A DNA stretch of 7,038 bases from Candidatus Cloacimonadota bacterium (GTDB lineage: Bacteria > Cloacimonadota > Cloacimonadia > Cloacimonadales > TCS61), in assembly GCA_027858325.1 (NCBI GenBank), contig JAQICU010000184.1:1-7038 (forward strand), given 5' to 3'. Of the stretch, positions 4,453-7,038 are shown one piece after another (positions within the stretch are counted from its first letter, which is position 1; the number at the start of each line of letters is the position of its first letter). Below the pieces are notes generated by a model, which did not search any database, had not been told where the DNA came from, and saw nothing but the letters and a program-made list of their open reading frames with translations. The position numbers and the translations under genes are program-made.

Positions 4453-5883
4453 ATGAGAAAATTATTGATTTTTGCAGTTCTAATTTCATTCTTAATTTCT
4501 CAAGTATCATCTGATGAAGAATATGATAATAAATCTAATGCAAAATCTAATAACAAATGTTATGAAATAGCCAGATCGTTGTATCAAAAACCGTTTGGAG
4601 AAATATTATCTATACCATTTATCTGGTTAGGTAAGTTAACTGATAATGAAAAAAATAAAATTGATTCATCCAACCAACAAAAACTACAGGATTCAGATCA
4701 ACGAAAAAAACTCAGCTTAACAAACTGGTCACAACTTTCATTGAATTATTTTACTTCCAATGCTAAACATGACATCGACATGGTAACCGGAGCCTCTAAA
4801 GATGTTTATAAAATTGATACACAAGGGAAATTTGGCTTAAAATATCAACATGAATTTACCGGTAAAATAAGTGAAAAGTTTTCATATGATATAAAGGAAG
4901 ATATTTTCTATTCCGAGAAAAGTCATGAACGTCGCAATTCATTTTTTACTAACGACTTACAATTGCGATTATACTACCAACATGAAAGTACCTATCTTAA
5001 ACTACAATTCAATAATCGTTATTATAACTCTAATGAAACATTTTTTTTAAATTTGCCCGGTGTTACGTATGATACACAGCAACAACTGATCTCCGGCGCA
5101 ACATTGCACTTAAAACAAGATTTCAGAAAGCTGAACCTGAATGTTTATGCTAACCTGCGAAACTTGGAATATGATTATCTCGTTCCGGACGATGATGAAT
5201 ATGAAGCCTACAATGCCAGTGATAATGATTTTTACACAACAGCAAAACTTTCCTTTAAGATCACGGATCATCTGAATATCTTCAGCACGGCATATCATAA
5301 AAATGATTTGAATGAATCAAATCTTTTTGATCATATGAACTTAGGTGGTGGATTCGAATACAATAATAAGATAAGCCTATTTAGTTCTATTAAAGCAAAA
5401 GTACAATATTATAATATTGTTTCGGATAATATTAATAATGAGCAGGATCAGAATCTGGTAACACAATTGCGTTATACGAAAAGATTTCGTAACGGGTTAT
5501 CAGGTTTTATTTCTTATATAAACCGTTCCTGCTATGATAATGAAACAGCTCAAGTTTATCGAGTTTCTAATATGCTTCGTGTTCATACGATGTACTCTTA
5601 CTCTATTGAGCATATTAATAATTCATATTTGCTAGCAGGAATAAAGTATAATCCGGAAAACGATGGAACTTTGGGATTTATAGAACAGAATCAGTATCTT
5701 CTCAAAAATATTTATTCAACTGCCAATATCAAATACTCACTCGATCTTTTTACATCATATTCACTAAAATTTGAATATTTCTTGAATCCGTTACAATCAT
5801 TCTGGATCAAAGATGAGTACACAGACTTCTACAATATCCATAAACAAAATTTATTATATATCGGTTCAACACTGATATTTTAA
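4453..5883 (+). CDS. Predicted outer-membrane beta-barrel protein, family not recognised
   Basis: This 476-residue protein begins with a Sec signal (MRKLLIFAVL..., likely cleavage near residues 18-21). A polar, Asn/Ser/Lys-rich segment runs to about residue 90. The remaining roughly 385 residues look like an outer-membrane barrel: many short stretches of alternating hydrophobic and polar residues rich in Tyr and Phe, split by polar Asn/Asp turns, and ending in aromatic Phe (LLYIGSTLIF), as beta-barrel assembly substrates do. By eye I estimate 16-20 strands. Only two cysteines are present (C36, C360), so it carries no Fe-S or haem motif. It starts 12 bases after the ferredoxin lipoprotein, with AAGGGA at 4439-4444 and an eight-base spacer, and the next gene also follows after 12 bases, so it is firmly in the same operon. 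By analogy with MtrB/PioB-type porins it could hold a redox protein across the outer membrane, but I see no specific homology. A plain porin or transporter is the alternative. Confidence 0.7.
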   Translation: MRKLLIFAVLISFLISQVSSDEEYDNKSNAKSNNKCYEIARSLYQKPFGEILSIPFIWLGKLTDNEKNKIDSSNQQKLQDSDQRKKLSLTNWSQLSLNYFTSNAKHDIDMVTGASKDVYKIDTQGKFGLKYQHEFTGKISEKFSYDIKEDIFYSEKSHERRNSFFTNDLQLRLYYQHESTYLKLQFNNRYYNSNETFFLNLPGVTYDTQQQLISGATLHLKQDFRKLNLNVYANLRNLEYDYLVPDDDEYEAYNASDNDFYTTAKLSFKITDHLNIFSTAYHKNDLNESNLFDHMNLGGGFEYNNKISLFSSIKAKVQYYNIVSDNINNEQDQNLVTQLRYTKRFRNGLSGFISYINRSCYDNETAQVYRVSNMLRVHTMYSYSIEHINNSYLLAGIKYNPENDGTLGFIEQNQYLLKNIYSTANIKYSLDLFTSYSLKFEYFLNPLQSFWIKDEYTDFYNIHKQNLLYIGSTLIF

Positions 5884-5895
5884 CTGAGAGGGAAT

Positions 5896-6891
5896 GTGAT
5901 AAAAACACTTATTGAAGGAACAATATTAGGGTTGACAACCGGAACAGCATGTCTCGTAACCTGTTCACCAATATATTTACCGTATCTTATTTCGGAAGAT
6001 AGAAAATTAAGTAAGGGCATATTAGCTGTCCTGGAAATTTCTGCAGGAAGATTTATTTCGTATCTTGCTTTTGGTGCAATTGCCGGTTATACTGGTGCTC
6101 AAATTGCTTCTGTGAATCGTGAACTATTTACTTCGATAGCATACATTTTACTCTCAGCTTATCTTGTTCTTTCTGCAGTAAGAACCAATAAAAAATCAAA
6201 AAGCTGTCATGTTCCCAAAATGGCTAGATTCACAAAAAGTGGTTTTATACTTGGAATTCTCACAGGAATAAATTTTTGTCCTTCATTTCTTATTGCACTT
6301 TCTAAAGCGGTAGATCTGGGTGGCGCACTAAGTGGCATGATGCTGTTCCTCGGGTTTTTCTTTGGAACTTCTGTTTTCTTACTACCGTTAGCATTTATTG
6401 GTCAAATCTCAAAGGTTAGTAAAATGAAATTAATCGCCCAATATGCTTCGATCATGGTTGCAATATGGTTTACATTTAGTGGTGTTAAGGGTATGGTTCA
6501 TTATTATAAACATGTAAAATTAGAAGCTCAACCTGCACGATTAGTAGAAGCTTTCAATCCGAATAATCCACTTGCTGTTGTTGCGTCAGAAGAGAACTTT
6601 GTTTACTTCACCACATTACAGGATTCACTTAAAAGCTATACACCACGGGATGTTCATTACTTCCAATATAGCGAATCAGTTAAAGATTCCTTAAATAAGT
6701 TTTCCGAAGTTGTTCTGGTTATTGATTCTACTATTTTGGATGATAGTTTTGATAACTATGATTACTTTCAAGTTGAGCCTGATTACAATTTATCCAGAAT
6801 GTTAAAATTCATGAAGTTCTATACTTTTAAAACCAGAACTCACCTGCATTGGGAATTTATCGAGAAAGAAGTAAACGAAGAAAATATATAG
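5896..6891 (+). CDS. CcdA/DsbD/SafE-like six-helix membrane protein with soluble C-terminal domain
   Basis: This 331-residue inner-membrane protein has six hydrophobic helices at about 8-31, 41-63, 76-96, 115-138, 144-169 and 178-203. TM1 has ACLVTCSPIYLPYL (C19, C23) and TM4 has NFCPSF (C128, followed by Pro). A Cys in TM1 and TM4 beside Pro is the arrangement by which CcdA and DsbD pass thiol electrons across the membrane. GRFISYLAFGAIAGYTG in TM2 resembles the SafE/UreH-type branch of this superfamily. C104 lies in the loop after TM3. Residues about 205-331 form a soluble domain with alternating beta and alpha character (for example AVVAS and EVVLVIDSTI). It has no CxxC pair, so it is not an evident thioredoxin domain and I cannot assign it. 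The GTG start is supported by GAGAGGGA at 5886-5893. Being last in the ferredoxin cluster, it may supply reductant to exported cysteines or transport a metal or sulfur species. Confidence 0.8.
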   Translation: MIKTLIEGTILGLTTGTACLVTCSPIYLPYLISEDRKLSKGILAVLEISAGRFISYLAFGAIAGYTGAQIASVNRELFTSIAYILLSAYLVLSAVRTNKKSKSCHVPKMARFTKSGFILGILTGINFCPSFLIALSKAVDLGGALSGMMLFLGFFFGTSVFLLPLAFIGQISKVSKMKLIAQYASIMVAIWFTFSGVKGMVHYYKHVKLEAQPARLVEAFNPNNPLAVVASEENFVYFTTLQDSLKSYTPRDVHYFQYSESVKDSLNKFSEVVLVIDSTILDDSFDNYDYFQVEPDYNLSRMLKFMKFYTFKTRTHLHWEFIEKEVNEENI

Positions 6892-7038
6892 GTTTAGATT
6901 TTTCATAATTTCTTAAAAACAATGAACTTAGGAGCTTTATCTCATATCGTTTCTAATTTTAGTAATTCCACAATTTGAACTTTTTAACAAAATATTCAAA
7001 ATACATATTGACACATTCTTCTTATCTTAATTTTTGAA

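Noticed and set aside
460..6891. Multihaem cytochrome motifs (CxxCH)
   Set aside because: I scanned the seven proteins for CxxCH and found none; the Cys-rich segments all fit ferredoxin-type spacing.
7008..7013. TTGACA as a promoter -35 near the right edge
   Set aside because: No acceptable -10 lies at 16-18 bases before the window ends, so it cannot be supported.

Overview
The window is AT-rich bacterial DNA. It carries one rightward gene cluster that moves electrons or reducing equivalents through the cell envelope. Two lipoboxes, several Sec signal peptides and a beta-barrel protein ending in Phe point to a diderm (Gram-negative) cell. The Asn/Ile/Lys-rich proteins and the FnIII repeats with a W-T-(A/S)-P-G-D-(D/N)-G signature remind me of the FCB superphylum and nearby candidate phyla such as Cloacimonadota. 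That placement is an impression from style, not a database result.

Layout. Bases 1-423 hold no large gene. They contain a long imperfect palindrome (about 24-135), a perfect 21-bp inverted repeat (175-221), and a possible tiny leftward ORF (220-306) with a good ribosome binding site that ends at that hairpin. From 460 on, all seven convincing genes run rightward: a NapH/NosR-type membrane polyferredoxin (460-1260); an exported ferredoxin (1493-2023); a lipoprotein with ferredoxin modules at both ends of four FnIII-like repeats (2045-3841); a small exported ferredoxin (3962-4204); a small ferredoxin lipoprotein overlapping it by ATGA (4201-4440); an outer-membrane beta-barrel candidate (4453-5883); and a six-helix CcdA/DsbD/SafE-like membrane protein with an unidentified soluble tail (5896-6891). 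The 1261-1492 gap holds a second palindromic repeat and a candidate promoter. The 3842-3961 gap holds short repeats and a hairpin. Bases 6892-7038 show no convincing gene, terminator or promoter.

How the genes may work together (inference). There are 12 four-ligand Fe-S motifs in five proteins, and 10 of them are in four proteins with Sec or lipoprotein signals and no twin-arginine motif. No CxxCH haem motif occurs in any of the seven proteins. The predicted locations step outward: inner-membrane polyferredoxin, inner-membrane-type lipoprotein ferredoxin, soluble periplasmic ferredoxins, a ferredoxin/FnIII lipoprotein that may sit on the outer membrane, and an outer-membrane barrel. This resembles the logic of porin-cytochrome conduits with iron-sulfur proteins in place of multihaem cytochromes. 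The CcdA/SafE-like protein could supply thiol reductant outside the cytoplasm, which would help keep cluster cysteines reduced in Sec-exported proteins. A role in metal or copper handling is the main alternative, because polyferredoxins and SafE-like proteins also occur together near cbb3 oxidase assembly genes. No oxidase gene is visible here.
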